Positions 63,729 through 64,000 of a DNA stretch of 64,000 nucleotides are shown one piece after another. This DNA comes from Dysgonamonadaceae bacterium (GTDB taxonomy: Bacteria; Bacteroidota; Bacteroidia; Bacteroidales; Azobacteroidaceae), in assembly GCA_031260045.1 (NCBI GenBank), contig JAIRKO010000016.1:1-64000 (forward strand), read 5' to 3'. The notes beneath the pieces are model-generated. The model saw only the letters and a program-made list of their open reading frames with translations. It was not told the DNA's origin and made no database searches. Every line of letters starts with the position of its first letter. Within the stretch, counting starts at the first letter, position 1. A program made the translations under genes and the position numbers.

Positions 63729-64000
63729 TCACTTCTCAGATTCCAGTTCCAACAAAAATTTTTTCCGCCAAAGCCCGCCGCCATACCCCGTCAGTTGCCC
63801 GTTTGAACCGATTACGCGGTGGCAGGGAACGACAATGGAAATCGGATTTGCCCCGTTGGCATTGGCAACCGCGCGGACGGCTTTCGGCATTCCGATTGCT
63901 GCGGCTTGCGCTTTGTATGAATAAGTTGAACCGTAAGGAATTTCCTGCAAAGCCGCCCAAACTTTCTTTTGAAACGGCGTTCCCCGCATAGACAGTTTCA
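63729..64000 (-). CDS. ogt: Methylated-DNA-protein-cysteine methyltransferase (5' end beyond window)
   Basis: The C-terminal ~90 residues of an O6-alkylguanine-DNA alkyltransferase: GTPFQKKVWAALQEIPYGST, then GANPISIVVPCHRVIGSNGQ with the acceptor Cys in PCHRV, then LTGYGGGLWRKKFLLELE. It takes the alkyl group from O6-methylguanine onto its own Cys and is used once. The frame stays open to the right edge (three codons before the apparent Met), so the N-terminal domain lies outside. Confidence 0.93.
   Translation of the reverse strand, partial: KLSMRGTPFQKKVWAALQEIPYGSTYSYKAQAAAIGMPKAVRAVANANGANPISIVVPCHRVIGSNGQLTGYGGGLWRKKFLLELESEK

Overview
The window is about 64 kb of a Bacteroidota chromosome, almost certainly order Bacteroidales. 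Direct evidence: about twenty copies of the phylum-specific -7 box TAnnTTTG at gene starts, few Shine-Dalgarno sites, an LpxC-FabZ fusion gene, a one-chain PurL, a hexokinase of the Bacteroides type, an Oar-like TonB-dependent transporter, secreted GH2 and GH3 glycosidases, and small families typical of Bacteroidales (DUF6261, DUF4835, DUF5723). The genus cannot be fixed from sequence alone. Homopolymer frameshifts, decayed genes and abundant short palindromic repeats suggest a host-associated (gut-type) lineage, but that is inference.

Layout. 1-2.3 kb: a CPBP membrane protease (cut by the window edge), a frameshifted CMD-family gene, a gutted methyltransferase and a cupin. 2.3-5.8 kb: secreted beta-glucosidase and an MscS channel. 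5.8-13.0 kb (minus): rlmB, recN, a DUF4835 protein, a Dna2-like helicase-nuclease and a DUF6261 protein, headed by a striking 43-bp-period array of palindromes (13.08-13.31 kb). 13.4-21.4 kb (plus): a surface-polysaccharide locus (sugar aminotransferase, GT2, Wzy/ligase-like membrane protein, three GT4-type transferases) with a Fic protein inside it. 21.5-24.4 kb: PfpI/DJ-1 protein, an HsdR-N-like nuclease-fold protein, AMP nucleosidase and DNA polymerase III delta. 24.6-27.7 kb: a lipoprotein and a DUF5723 outer-membrane-type protein. 27.9-33.3 kb (minus): lipid A genes lpxD, lpxC-fabZ, lpxA with an HD phosphohydrolase upstream and a TnpR/pRiA4b-like protein downstream. 33.6-34.0 kb: a decayed surface-protein gene. 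34.3-37.9 kb (minus): Nudix, tatC, tatA, purine nucleoside phosphorylase, lpxK. 38.0-49.9 kb: GH2 beta-galactosidase, a giant secreted repeat protein, the TonB-dependent transporter and a serine hydrolase. 50-54 kb: glutamate dehydrogenase, a 155-bp internally deleted insertion sequence, an AAA-ATPase/PD-(D/E)XK protein and a polysaccharide deacetylase. 54.3-64 kb: housekeeping genes purL, recO, trpA, coaA, folA, thyA, rpsO, hexokinase and an O6-alkylguanine methyltransferase (cut by the edge).

How it fits together. Three lipid A genes plus lpxK, Tat export and the polysaccharide locus all serve the cell envelope; the GH2/GH3 enzymes with the transporter fit saccharide use; purL, punA, amn, thyA and folA make and recycle nucleotides. 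No tRNA, rRNA, CRISPR array, prophage or intact insertion sequence was recognised.

Most noteworthy: (1) the 43-bp palindromic array, whose units also carry minus-strand -7 boxes pointing at the DUF6261 gene; (2) at least five families of short dispersed palindromic repeats that sit on gene 3' ends and supply, or directly abut, the stop codons of about nine genes; (3) the MITE-like ISAs1 remnant with perfect 21-bp terminal repeats; (4) a row of hairpins between the convergent giant surface gene and the TonB transporter; (5) a shared element placed upstream of three promoters.
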